From Pseudomonadota bacterium (lineage in GTDB: Bacteria > Pseudomonadota > Alphaproteobacteria > Rhodospirillales > 2-02-FULL-58-16): a stretch of DNA of 6,189 bases. The stretch lies in contig JACZWD010000158.1 of assembly GCA_022572335.1 (NCBI GenBank), positions 1 to 6,189 of the forward strand, in the 5' to 3' direction. Shown piece by piece: positions 1 through 5,744 of the stretch. The translations under genes and the position numbers were made by a program. The stretch's first letter is position 1, and each line of letters begins with the position of its first letter. Below the pieces are notes generated by a model. That model was not told the origin of the DNA and ran no database searches. It saw only the letters and a list, made by a program, of their open reading frames with translations.

Positions 1-1
1 G

Positions 2-1189
2 TTGCCCGAGGACATGCTAAGCGAGGCCGCCGACGTTGCCGACGGGGCCGCCTATCGGTGCGTGCGCGCCCATCCCGACCCCGCCGACCTGGAGCGCCTG
101 CGGGGCCTGCTGGCCGGGGCCGAGCGGCCGGTGATGATCGTCGGCGGCGGCGGCTGGACCGACGAGGCGCGGGACGGGATACTCGCCTTCGCCGAGGCCC
201 ACGGCCTGCCCACCTGTTGTTCGTTCCGCCGCCACGACCTGTTCGACAATACCCACGCCTGCTTCGTCGGCGAGCTCGGCCTCGGCCCCAACCCGGCGCT
301 GGTCAAGCGGGTCAAGGAGGCCGACGTGCTGCTCGTGGTGGGGGCGCGCCTGGGCGAAATGACGACCCAGGGCTACACCATCGTCGAGGCGCCAACGCCC
401 CGCCAAAGCCTGATCCACGTCCATGCCAGCGCCGAGGAACTGGGCCGCGTGTTCGAGCCCGCCCTGGCCATCCAGTCGGGCATGGCCGAATTCGTCGAGG
501 CCGCCCGGGCGTTGGCGGCGGTGGACGGGACCAGGTGGCGGGAGTGGGCGGCCGGGGCCCGGCGGGACTACGAGGACAACCGGAGGCCGCCGGCGTTCGA
601 CGGCGCGCTCGACCTGGGCCGGGTGATGACCGAGCTCAACGAAAGGCTTTCCCCGGACGCCATCGTCACCGTCGACGCCGGCAATTTCAGCGGCTGGGTC
701 CAGCGCTACCTGGCCTTTGGCGGCGGCCGCAGGTTCCTGGGCCCGACCAGCGGCGCCATGGGCTATGGCGTTCCGGCCGCGGTGGCGGCCAAGATCGCGC
801 GGCCCGGGCGCATGGTGGTGGCCTGCGTCGGCGACGGCGGCTTCGGCATGACCGGCCAGGAGCTGCTGACCGCCGTGTTGTACGGCGTCGACCCGGTGAT
901 CCTGGTCTTCAACAACGCCATGTACGGCACCATCCGCATGCACCAGGAACGGGACCATCCCGGACGGGTCATCGGCACCGATCTGGCCAGTCCCGACTTC
1001 GCGGCCCTCGCCGTCGCCTACGGCGCCCATGGCGAGACGGTGGAGCGGACGGAGGACTTCGCGCCGGCCTTCGAGCGCGCCCTGGGGTCGGGCAAGGCGG
1101 CGGTGATCGAGCTGCGCATGGACCCGGACGTCATCAACACCCGCACCACCCTCACCGCGTTGCGCGAAGCGGCGGCGAAGGGGCGCTAG
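2..1189 (+). CDS. Thiamine-diphosphate-binding enzyme, acetolactate synthase-like (5' end missing)
   Basis: This is the C-terminal 395 residues of a TPP enzyme of the IlvB/acetolactate synthase superfamily. The reading frame is already open at the left edge, and the first codon (TTG at 2) is internal, not a start. Roughly residues 25-165 form the central domain, with VMIVGGGGW and the stretch ADVLLVVGARLGEMTTQGY. Roughly residues 200-375 form the C-terminal TPP domain. The pyrophosphate/Mg motif is visible: GDG at 277-279, then 24 residues, then NN at 304-305, in the usual G-D-G...N-N spacing. The N-terminal domain, which carries the catalytic glutamate, lies outside the window, so activity cannot be judged. 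About 160-170 residues are missing compared with a typical member of about 560. The substrate is unknown. Relatives are usually labelled only thiamine pyrophosphate-binding protein, and true acetolactate synthase or glyoxylate carboligase cannot be claimed. The stop is TAG at 1187-1189, 60 bp before the next gene. Confidence 0.9.
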   Translation: MPEDMLSEAADVADGAAYRCVRAHPDPADLERLRGLLAGAERPVMIVGGGGWTDEARDGILAFAEAHGLPTCCSFRRHDLFDNTHACFVGELGLGPNPALVKRVKEADVLLVVGARLGEMTTQGYTIVEAPTPRQSLIHVHASAEELGRVFEPALAIQSGMAEFVEAARALAAVDGTRWREWAAGARRDYEDNRRPPAFDGALDLGRVMTELNERLSPDAIVTVDAGNFSGWVQRYLAFGGGRRFLGPTSGAMGYGVPAAVAAKIARPGRMVVACVGDGGFGMTGQELLTAVLYGVDPVILVFNNAMYGTIRMHQERDHPGRVIGTDLASPDFAALAVAYGAHGETVERTEDFAPAFERALGSGKAAVIELRMDPDVINTRTTLTALREAAAKGR

Positions 1190-1211
1190 CCAGGGCGGCC
1201 GGTGAAATGTG

Positions 1212-1241
1212 TTGACGGTGCGCCGCGTGCTTCCGTTTACT
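1212..1241 (+). promoter_or_regulatory. Candidate promoter for the ELM1-family gene
   Basis: TTGACG at 1212-1217 resembles a -35 element, and TTTACT at 1236-1241 matches a -10 consensus at four of six positions, with an 18-bp spacer. Only 8 nt separate the -10 from the ATG at 1250, so transcription would begin at or within about 2 nt of the start codon. This agrees with the lack of any Shine-Dalgarno sequence before that ATG. The pair was found by eye in GC-rich DNA and is not proven. Read-through from the upstream TPP gene is an alternative. Confidence 0.4.
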
Positions 1242-1249
1242 CCCGCTCC

Positions 1250-2236
1250 ATGGATACCGACGATCCTCCCGCCGCCGGCGGCCCGGCGATCTGGCTGCTC
1301 ATCGACGACCGCGCCGGCAACCGCAGCCAGTGCCTGGGCGTCGCCGAGGCCCTGGGCCTGAAGTTCGAGGTCCGCGACCTGGAATACACGGCCGCCGGGG
1401 CGCTGCCCCTCGGGTTCCTCGGCGGCTCGTTTTTCGGGCTGACCGCCGAAAGCCGGGCCGAGCTGGCGCCGCCCTGGCCCGACCTGGTCATCGCGGCGGG
1501 CCGGCGGACGGCGCCGGTCGCCCGCAGGATAAAGCGTGTCAACGGCGGGGCAACCTATCTGGTGCAGATCATGGACCCCGGGTCCACGGGCGCCGGCGAG
1601 TTCGACCTCATCGCCGCGCCGCGCCACGACAGGATCGCCGAGCGGCCCAACGTGATGCGGATCACCGGCGCCCCCCACCGGATCACGCCGGCGCGGCTGG
1701 CGGCGGCGGCGGCGGAATGGCGCGGCCGGTTTGCCGGCCTGCCGCGCCCCTGGATCGCCCTCATCGTCGGCGGCTCTACCAGGCGCCGGACGTTCACCGA
1801 CGCCATGGCGCGGGACCTGGGCCGCGCGGCGTCGGCCATGGCGGCGGATGCCGGCGGCGCGTTGCTGGTCACCACCAGCCGGCGCACGGGCGCCGCCGCC
1901 CAGGCCCTGCTCGACGAGATCGCCGTTCCCAAGCGCGTCTATCGGTGGGGCGACGAGGGCGAGAACCCCTATTACGGATACCTGGCCGTGGCCGACGCCG
2001 TCATCGTCACCGGCGATTCGGTCTCCATGTGCTCCGAGGCCTGCGCCACCACCGGGCCCGTCTACATTTACGCGCCCAAGGCGTTGAGCACCGCCAAGCA
2101 TGCCCGCCTGCACAGCGAGCTGTTCGAAAAAGGGTATGCGCGGCCCCTGGCCGGCCGGCTGGAGACGTGGACCCATGCGCCGCTGAACCCGGCCGGGGAC
2201 GTGGCCCGGGCCGTCCGCCAACGGATGCCGGTATAA
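1250..2236 (+). CDS. ELM1-family (DUF1022) protein, GT-B-like fold
   Basis: This 328-residue protein belongs to the family named after plant mitochondrial fission protein ELM1. Bacterial members are common in alphaproteobacteria, and their function is not established. Visible family signatures are the N-terminal DDRAGNRSQCLG (19-30), the segment GRRTAPVARRIKR, QIMDPG, FDLIAAPRHD, the glycine-rich strand-turn IVGGSTRRRTFT with GGST at 174-177, and the C-terminal VTGDSVSMCSEA (about 253-264). The last resembles the donor-binding end of GT-B glycosyltransferases. I see no signal peptide or membrane segment, so it is probably cytoplasmic or peripheral. The ATG at 1250 is preferred over an in-frame GTG at 1202 because the protein similarity begins at IWLLIDDRAGN and the extension (MKCVDGAPRASVYSRS) looks like untranslated DNA containing the promoter. 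It points at hemN, convergently. A role in cell envelope or sugar chemistry is only a fold-based guess. Confidence 0.88.
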   Translation: MDTDDPPAAGGPAIWLLIDDRAGNRSQCLGVAEALGLKFEVRDLEYTAAGALPLGFLGGSFFGLTAESRAELAPPWPDLVIAAGRRTAPVARRIKRVNGGATYLVQIMDPGSTGAGEFDLIAAPRHDRIAERPNVMRITGAPHRITPARLAAAAAEWRGRFAGLPRPWIALIVGGSTRRRTFTDAMARDLGRAASAMAADAGGALLVTTSRRTGAAAQALLDEIAVPKRVYRWGDEGENPYYGYLAVADAVIVTGDSVSMCSEACATTGPVYIYAPKALSTAKHARLHSELFEKGYARPLAGRLETWTHAPLNPAGDVARAVRQRMPV

Positions 2237-2271
2237 ATAGGCTCGTTGCCGTGGCCAACCGCCGCGGTCGA

Positions 2272-2301
2272 ACACGGATGGACACGGATAAACACGGATG
2301 A
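2272..2301. repeat. Three tandem 10-bp units (ACACGGATRR) at a convergent gene junction
   Basis: Three consecutive 10-bp units read ACACGGATGG, ACACGGATAA and ACACGGATGA at 2272-2281, 2282-2291 and 2292-2301. They share an invariant ACACGGAT core and are followed by an A-run. The array sits 35 bp past the ELM1 stop and about 80 bp past the hemN stop, in the only 147-bp gap between convergent genes. From memory, the same kind of string (translated as IRVHPCPSV-like or NTDGH-like peptides) is scattered between genes of many environmental bacteria and causes spurious ORF calls. I see no clear intrinsic terminator in this gap: the only hairpin is a weak GGAAT/ATTCC pair near 2370-2381. Confidence 0.75.
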
Positions 2302-2383
2302 AAACTCGTCTCGCCGACCGCACGGAATAGGGTACCGAAGGGATCATCCGGGCAGGCTTTCGAGGTGTGGAATGAATTCCGTA

Positions 2384-3733
2384 TTAAACCGCCCTGGAAT
2401 GGCGCTGCCCGCCGGCGGTCAGGTAGGCGTCGAAGGCGGCGGCCACCAGGCGCACGAAGGGCCGCCCTTCCTCGGTGACGGTGACGCGGTTTTCCTCGAC
2501 CGTGCAGAGGCCGTCGTCGATCAGCGGCGCCAGCCGTTCCATTTCGGCGGCGAACCCGCCGGCGGGCGCGCCGTGCCGGCGGGCGATGGCGTCCACGTCC
2601 GCCGTGAGATCGCACATGAGGCGCTCGATCACCTCGCCGCGCAGGCGGTCCTCGCCGCGAAACGCGATGCCGCGGGCGATCGGCAATTCACCGGCGGCGA
2701 CGGTTGCCCGGTAGGCCTTGAGGGGCGCCGTGTTCTGGGCGTACCCCTGGGGCAGGGAGCCGACGGCGGAGGCCCCGAAACCGAGCAGCACCGGCGCCTC
2801 GTCGGTGGTGTAGCCCTGGAAATTGCGGTGCAGCCGGCCTTCCGCGAGGGCCACCGCCAGGGGGTCGCCGGGGCGGGCGAAGTGGTCCAGGCCGACGGCC
2901 ACGTAGCCCTTTTCCACCAGGCGGGCGGACCCGGTAGTGTACTGTCGCCAGCGCTCCGCCGTGCCCGGAAGGGCGGCCTCGTCGATCATCTTCTGGTGGG
3001 GCTTCATCCACGGCACATGGGCGTAGCCGAACAGGGCGACCCGGTCCGGCCGCAGCCGGCAGGCCTGGTCCACCATGTCGCGCACCCGCCCGGCGGTCTG
3101 GTGGGGCAGGCCGTACATGAGGTCCATGTTGATCCGCGCGATCCCGTGGCGGCGCAGCCAGCCGACCACCCGCGCCGTGACGGCGAAGGGCTGTATGCGG
3201 TTGATCGCCGCCTGCACCTCGGGGTGGAAGTCCTGCACCCCGAGGCTGGCCCGGTTGACCCCGGCGGCGGCGAGGGTGCGCACATAGTCCTCGGTGGTGT
3301 CCCGGGGGTCCATCTCGACCGCGATCTCGGCGTCCTCGCCGATGTGGAAGCGGGCGCGCAGGCGGTCGAGGATGCGCCGCCAGTCCTTTCCCTCGAGGAT
3401 GGTCGGGCTGCCGCCGCCCCAGTGCAGATGGCGCGCCCGGAAGCGGCCGGGCAGGGCGTCGGCGACCAGGTCGATTTCCCGGAGCAGGGCGTCGAGGTAT
3501 GTCCGCACGGGCTGGTAGCGCTTGACGATCTTGGTGTGGCAGCCGCAGAACCAGCACAGGGAATCGCAGAACGGAATGTGGAAATAGAGGGACAGGTCCG
3601 ACCCGGCGTCGAGCTCGCCCAGCCACCGGCGATAGAGGGCCGCGTCCACGGTGCGGTCGAAGTGGGGCGCCGTGGGGTAGCTGGTGTAGCGGGGAACCTG
3701 TATGTCGTGCCTGGCCGATACGTCGGCTTTCAT
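2384..3733 (-). CDS. hemN: Oxygen-independent coproporphyrinogen III dehydrogenase
   Basis: HemN is a cytoplasmic radical-SAM enzyme that oxidatively decarboxylates coproporphyrinogen III to protoporphyrinogen IX without oxygen in haem (and, where present, chlorophyll) synthesis. The 449-residue product is close to the E. coli length (457). It has the N-terminal PRYTSYPTAPHF (14-25), which marks true HemN. The cluster motif is C56-x3-C60-x2-C63-x-C65, with Tyr50 before it, and the SAM-binding GGGSP is at 106-110. Further conserved blocks are NMDLMYGLP (202-210), GYAHVPWMKPHQ (236-247) and the HemN C-terminal domain (about 355-435). These features argue against HemW, the haem chaperone. The ATG at 3733 is chosen because homology begins at about residue 10. 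The longer in-frame start at 3823 would put the FNR-type box inside the coding region. A purine-rich AAGGGGG lies 13 nt upstream, too far for a good Shine-Dalgarno. Regulation by low oxygen is likely from the upstream box. The gene ends with TAA at 2384-2386. Confidence 0.96.
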   Translation of the reverse strand: MKADVSARHDIQVPRYTSYPTAPHFDRTVDAALYRRWLGELDAGSDLSLYFHIPFCDSLCWFCGCHTKIVKRYQPVRTYLDALLREIDLVADALPGRFRARHLHWGGGSPTILEGKDWRRILDRLRARFHIGEDAEIAVEMDPRDTTEDYVRTLAAAGVNRASLGVQDFHPEVQAAINRIQPFAVTARVVGWLRRHGIARINMDLMYGLPHQTAGRVRDMVDQACRLRPDRVALFGYAHVPWMKPHQKMIDEAALPGTAERWRQYTTGSARLVEKGYVAVGLDHFARPGDPLAVALAEGRLHRNFQGYTTDEAPVLLGFGASAVGSLPQGYAQNTAPLKAYRATVAAGELPIARGIAFRGEDRLRGEVIERLMCDLTADVDAIARRHGAPAGGFAAEMERLAPLIDDGLCTVEENRVTVTEEGRPFVRLVAAAFDAYLTAGGQRHSRAV

Positions 3734-3739
3734 CGGCCC

Positions 3740-3745
3740 ATCAAA
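3740..3745 (-). promoter_or_regulatory. Candidate -10 element of the hemN promoter
   Basis: On the minus strand TTTGAT matches the -10 consensus at four of six positions. Its last base is 34.5 bp from the centre of the upstream FNR-type palindrome, the distance expected when an activator is centred at -41.5 and the -10 spans -12 to -7. Six bases follow before the ATG, so the predicted +1 is the A of the start codon at 3733. The geometry supports a class II activated promoter and a leaderless message. The hexamer alone would be weak evidence. Confidence 0.5.
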
Positions 3746-3766
3746 GCCCCCTTCGGCCGGCGCCGC

Positions 3767-3782
3767 TTTGACCTGGGTCAAA
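3767..3782 (-). promoter_or_regulatory. FNR/FixK-type binding site upstream of hemN
   Basis: TTTGACCTGGGTCAAA is a perfect inverted repeat with 7-bp arms around a 2-bp centre. Its core TTGAC-N4-GTCAA fits the Crp/FNR-family recognition pattern (TTGAT-N4-ATCAA for FNR; TTGAC half-sites occur in FnrL/FixK-type sites of alphaproteobacteria). hemN is a known FnrL/FixK target in that class. The centre lies 41.5 bp upstream of the A of the hemN ATG, replacing the -35 region. The palindrome is symmetrical and could also serve the plus-strand small ORF at 3860, but I see no well-placed partner promoter on that side. Which regulator binds cannot be told from the window. Confidence 0.8.
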
Positions 3783-3841
3783 ACGGCGGCCGCGGGTGAC
3801 GCCGGGCGGCGCGTCCGCACCAACCGGCGTGTCGCGCCTTA

Positions 3842-3958
3842 TACCAAGGAGCACTGATCATGACCCATAGGGACTACCAAGGCGTTCGGACGGTGTTGCG
3901 CGCGCTTTGCGTTACCCCGCATCGCCACGGCGCACGCTCAAGGCCGAAAACCTTGGTA
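3842..3958. repeat. Three copies of an 8-mer, two direct and one inverted
   Basis: TACCAAGG occurs at 3842-3849 and 3875-3882, and its exact complement CCTTGGTA at 3951-3958. In a plus-strand transcript either of the first two copies could pair with the third. The first overlaps the AAGGAG Shine-Dalgarno (3846-3851) of the small ORF, so pairing would mask the ribosome site. A local CAAGG at 3939-3943 can also form a 5-bp hairpin with the third copy across a 7-nt loop. There is no T-run, so it is not an intrinsic terminator. The repeats are certain; their function is inference. Confidence 0.6.
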
Positions 3959-4015
3959 AGCCGCCGTTACCGGGCCCGTTCACCGACCAGGAGTTCCAGG
4001 TCATCCCAGGCGTAG
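3860..4015 (+). CDS. Small hypothetical ORF with strong ribosome binding site (51 aa, uncertain)
   Basis: The ATG at 3860 is preceded by AAGGAG at 3846-3851 with an 8-nt spacer, the same core and spacing as the confident isomerase gene at 5880. The product begins MTHRDYQGVRTVLRALC, is very basic (many Arg) and ends at TAG 4013-4015. It overlaps the 3' end of the oppositely directed acetyltransferase gene by 49 bp. I recognise no family, signal peptide or membrane helix. Third-position GC in the first part is about 70%, lower than in the neighbouring genes. The last third is antisense to a real gene, which weakens the case. It may be a short peptide, a leader peptide (see the repeats around it), or the surviving start of a decayed gene. 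It is divergent from hemN and shares the intergenic region with the FNR-type box. Confidence 0.3.
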   Translation: MTHRDYQGVRTVLRALCVTPHRHGARSRPKTLVSRRYRARSPTRSSRSSQA

Positions 4016-4509
4016 ATGAGCGTTGGCAGGATGGTCCCCGCGAAGCGGTGCCCTGCCCGCGCCGCCAGGCGGCCGCCGATGGCCTCGTAGAAGAACCGGT
4101 TGGGGTTCCCTTCCAGCACTTCGACGCACATGGACGACACGCCGGCCTTCAGGAAACGTTCGCCGACGGCGGCGCACAGGCGGCGCCCCAGGCCGCGGCC
4201 CTGGTGGTCCGGCAACAGGTAGAGCTCGAACAACTGGCCGCCGGACGCCAGGGTGTCGACGCGGCACGGTCCCCAGGTGGCGTAGCCGACGACGGGCCCG
4301 CGTGAATTCACGGCGCCGACGACGGTCCGCAGCCCCGAGCGGTGGCTCAACCTGTGCCGCCAGAATACGGTCCGCCGCGCCATATCGAGCCCCCCCACCA
4401 GGTGGGCACTGGGCAGCAGCGCCGGATAGGTGTCGCGCCAAGCTTCGATTTCGACCCGGGCGACACCGTGCGCGTCGGACAATTCCGCCTCTCTCACCAC
4501 CACGGACAC
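3967..4509 (-). CDS. GNAT-family N-acetyltransferase
   Basis: This 180-residue protein is a single-domain GNAT acyl-CoA transferase. The N-terminal AWRDTYPALLP (23-33) is typical of many small GNATs. The acetyl-CoA pyrophosphate loop (motif A) is Q103-G-R-G-L-G108 after strand LFELYLLPDHQ, and motif B has N135 followed by FFYEAIGG (139-146). The substrate cannot be deduced; relatives acetylate amines of small molecules or protein N-termini. The start is GTG at 4509, supported by a purine-rich AAGGGAGAGG (4524-4515) whose GGGAG core is 8 nt upstream. There is no competing in-frame ATG before the conserved region. The gene lies 212 bp downstream of the peptidase gene on the same strand, separated by the hairpin doublet, so co-transcription is possible but not shown. 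It ends in TAA at 3967-3969. Confidence 0.9.
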   Translation of the reverse strand: MSVVVREAELSDAHGVARVEIEAWRDTYPALLPSAHLVGGLDMARRTVFWRHRLSHRSGLRTVVGAVNSRGPVVGYATWGPCRVDTLASGGQLFELYLLPDHQGRGLGRRLCAAVGERFLKAGVSSMCVEVLEGNPNRFFYEAIGGRLAARAGHRFAGTILPTLIYAWDDLELLVGERAR

Positions 4510-4564
4510 CGGCGCCTCTCCCTTTTCGCCCCGCCGTCCCGGAGGCGTCCCCCGTATAACCTAA

Positions 4565-4593
4565 CCGGGGGGACACCCCGCGTGTCCCCCCGG
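4565..4593. repeat. Hairpin of repeat copy 1
   Basis: CCGGGGGGACAC (4565-4576) and GTGTCCCCCCGG (4582-4593) form a perfect 12-bp stem with a 5-nt loop CCCGC. There is no T-run on either side, so a classical intrinsic terminator is not supported. An mRNA-stabilising or transcript-end-protecting role between the peptidase and acetyltransferase genes is possible. Confidence 0.9.
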
Positions 4594-4624
4594 GGGCCGC
4601 GGGGGCGTCCCCCGTATAACGTAA

Positions 4625-4653
4625 CCGGGGGGACACCCCCCGTGTCCCCCCGG
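4625..4653. repeat. Hairpin of repeat copy 2
   Basis: The stem is the same 12-bp perfect one as in copy 1 (4625-4636 with 4642-4653), but the 5-nt loop is CCCCC. Copy 2 alone is preceded by an extra GGGGG-CGT-CCCCC mini-hairpin at 4601-4613; copy 1 has an A in that position and cannot form it fully. Confidence 0.9.
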
Positions 4654-4721
4654 CGGACACCACAGATTAGCCGACGGACCGTGGACTGTCTCGCCTTGCC
4701 GCCACCGTCCTGCATCGGCGC

Positions 4722-5738
4722 TCAACGGGCGGGCGGGATCTCGTCGAGGGCGCTCTCCAGGCTCCTGACCAGTTCCGCCATGAAGGCGAAGTCCAGCGTC
4801 TCTAAGGTGTCCCGGCCGGTGTGGTAGTTGGGGTTGCGGAAGAACGCGGTGTCCGTGATCATCAGCGCCGGCCAGCCGCGATCCCAGAACGGGGCGTGGT
4901 CGCTGAGGCGGGTATCGGGAAGAACCCAGCCGTTGAGCGGGACGAAAACGGATTCCACGGGCAGGCGCGGGTTCTTGCGCATTCCCCTGAGGACGGCGCG
5001 GCCGAACCGGCGCGAACGCCAGTTGCCGACGACCCCGATGAAGTTGCCCTTTTCGGGGTAGCCGGCCCAGCGCAGGAACACCGGATAGGCCTGCCTGGGC
5101 GCGGTGAAGCCGACCATCTCCAGGATGATGGCGCCGAGGACCCGCCCGCCGCTGTCCGCCAGCTCCTTGACGAAGACGCGGCTGCCCTGGAAACGGGTCG
5201 CGTGGGCCGGCGGTTCTTCCAGGGTGAAGGCGACGAAGCGGAGCGGAACGGGCGGCGTCCGCGCCGCGATCCGGCGGGCGAGCTCGAGCAGCACGGCGAC
5301 GCCGCTTGCATTGTCGTCGGCGCCCGGCGTCCCGGGAACCGTATCGTAATGGGCGCCGATCAGGTAATACGGCGCCGTAGTCCCGGCGCCGGCCGGCTCG
5401 GCGATCAGGTTGGCGACCCTGAGACCGTGGTAGTCGTATGCCTGTTCCGTGACCGTGAGCCCGGCTTGCTCGAAAACGCCCCGGATGTAGTCGGCCGCCC
5501 GCGCCAGCTTCTCCGGCCGAAAGGACGTACGGTCGCCGATGTCGACGCTCAGCGCCGCCACGTGCCGGCGCAGGGCGTCCTCGAGGCGCGCGGTGTCCGT
5601 CATCACGGGTTCCGTTCCGCCATGGTCCGCCGCCGGCGTGTCCGCGGAGGCTCCCGCGCACCCCACGGCGATTACCACGGCGGCGATCGCCAGGATGCCA
5701 AAGCGCGACAGCTTGCTTGCCTGCGGACGCGCGTTCAT
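4722..5738 (-). CDS. Secreted M28-family zinc metallopeptidase, probable lipoprotein
   Basis: This 338-residue protein is an M28 (aminopeptidase-type) peptidase expected to act outside the cytoplasm. The N-terminus has basic residues, a hydrophobic core (about 13-26) and IAVGC27, which fits a lipobox, so it is probably lipid-anchored after cleavage before Cys27. The metal and catalytic residues are in family order: H130-Y-D132 (ligand, catalytic Asp), D141 in GADDNASG (bridging ligand), E174-E175 in LEEPP (general base, ligand), E207 in ILEMVGF (ligand) and H306 in NPNYHTGRD (ligand). SDHAPFWD at 279-286 is also typical. The substrate is unknown; relatives remove N-terminal residues from peptides. 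The ATG at 5738 gives the complete export signal, but no good Shine-Dalgarno precedes it. A GAGGGG lies 21 nt upstream, and an in-frame GTG at 5756 is only 3 nt from it, so the exact start is open. The gene is divergent from the isomerase gene. The stop is TGA at 4722-4724. Confidence 0.93.
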   Translation of the reverse strand: MNARPQASKLSRFGILAIAAVVIAVGCAGASADTPAADHGGTEPVMTDTARLEDALRRHVAALSVDIGDRTSFRPEKLARAADYIRGVFEQAGLTVTEQAYDYHGLRVANLIAEPAGAGTTAPYYLIGAHYDTVPGTPGADDNASGVAVLLELARRIAARTPPVPLRFVAFTLEEPPAHATRFQGSRVFVKELADSGGRVLGAIILEMVGFTAPRQAYPVFLRWAGYPEKGNFIGVVGNWRSRRFGRAVLRGMRKNPRLPVESVFVPLNGWVLPDTRLSDHAPFWDRGWPALMITDTAFFRNPNYHTGRDTLETLDFAFMAELVRSLESALDEIPPAR

Positions 5739-5744
5739 TGTCGG

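Larger units (their letters stand above)
4544..4653. repeat. Tandem doublet of a REP-like palindromic element, 60-bp period
   Basis: A 50-bp unit at 4544-4593 is repeated at 4604-4653 with only two mismatches (4561/4621 and 4580/4640). Each copy has GTCCCCCGTATAAC, a short TAAC linker and a perfect hairpin. Both mismatches fall outside the stems. The doublet lies between two same-strand genes (M28 peptidase, then GNAT), about 70 nt after the peptidase stop. No transposase is nearby. It resembles REP/BIME-type intergenic elements. On the minus strand each copy contains TTATAC, which could by chance act as a -10 for the acetyltransferase gene, but no -35 is visible. Confidence 0.85.

Noticed and set aside
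1202..1249. GTG start at 1202 for the ELM1-family gene
   Set aside because: The added 16 residues show no family similarity and cover a promoter-like pair; no Shine-Dalgarno precedes the GTG.
17..2347. Very long open frame on the minus strand (776 codons)
   Set aside because: It lies antisense to two well-recognised genes, is dominated by Gly, Arg, Pro and Ala, and arises from high GC at third positions. It has no family resemblance; its N-terminal IRVYPCPSV-like peptide comes from the 10-bp repeat.
2237..2383. Bidirectional terminator between the convergent genes
   Set aside because: The only inverted repeats are 4-5 bp (GTTG/CAAC near 2244-2258 and GGAAT/ATTCC near 2370-2381), with no strong stem or T-run.
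2246..3799. Long plus-strand open frame (517 codons) opposite hemN
   Set aside because: It is a shadow of hemN, with low-complexity composition and no recognisable motif.
3734..3823. Upstream extension of hemN by 30 codons
   Set aside because: The added residues are not part of the HemN family and would place the FNR-type palindrome and the -10 inside the gene.
4544..4653. CRISPR array or intrinsic terminator made by the doublet
   Set aside because: There are only two adjacent units with a 10-bp gap and no spacers, so it is not CRISPR. The hairpins lack a T-run in either direction, so they are not classical terminators.
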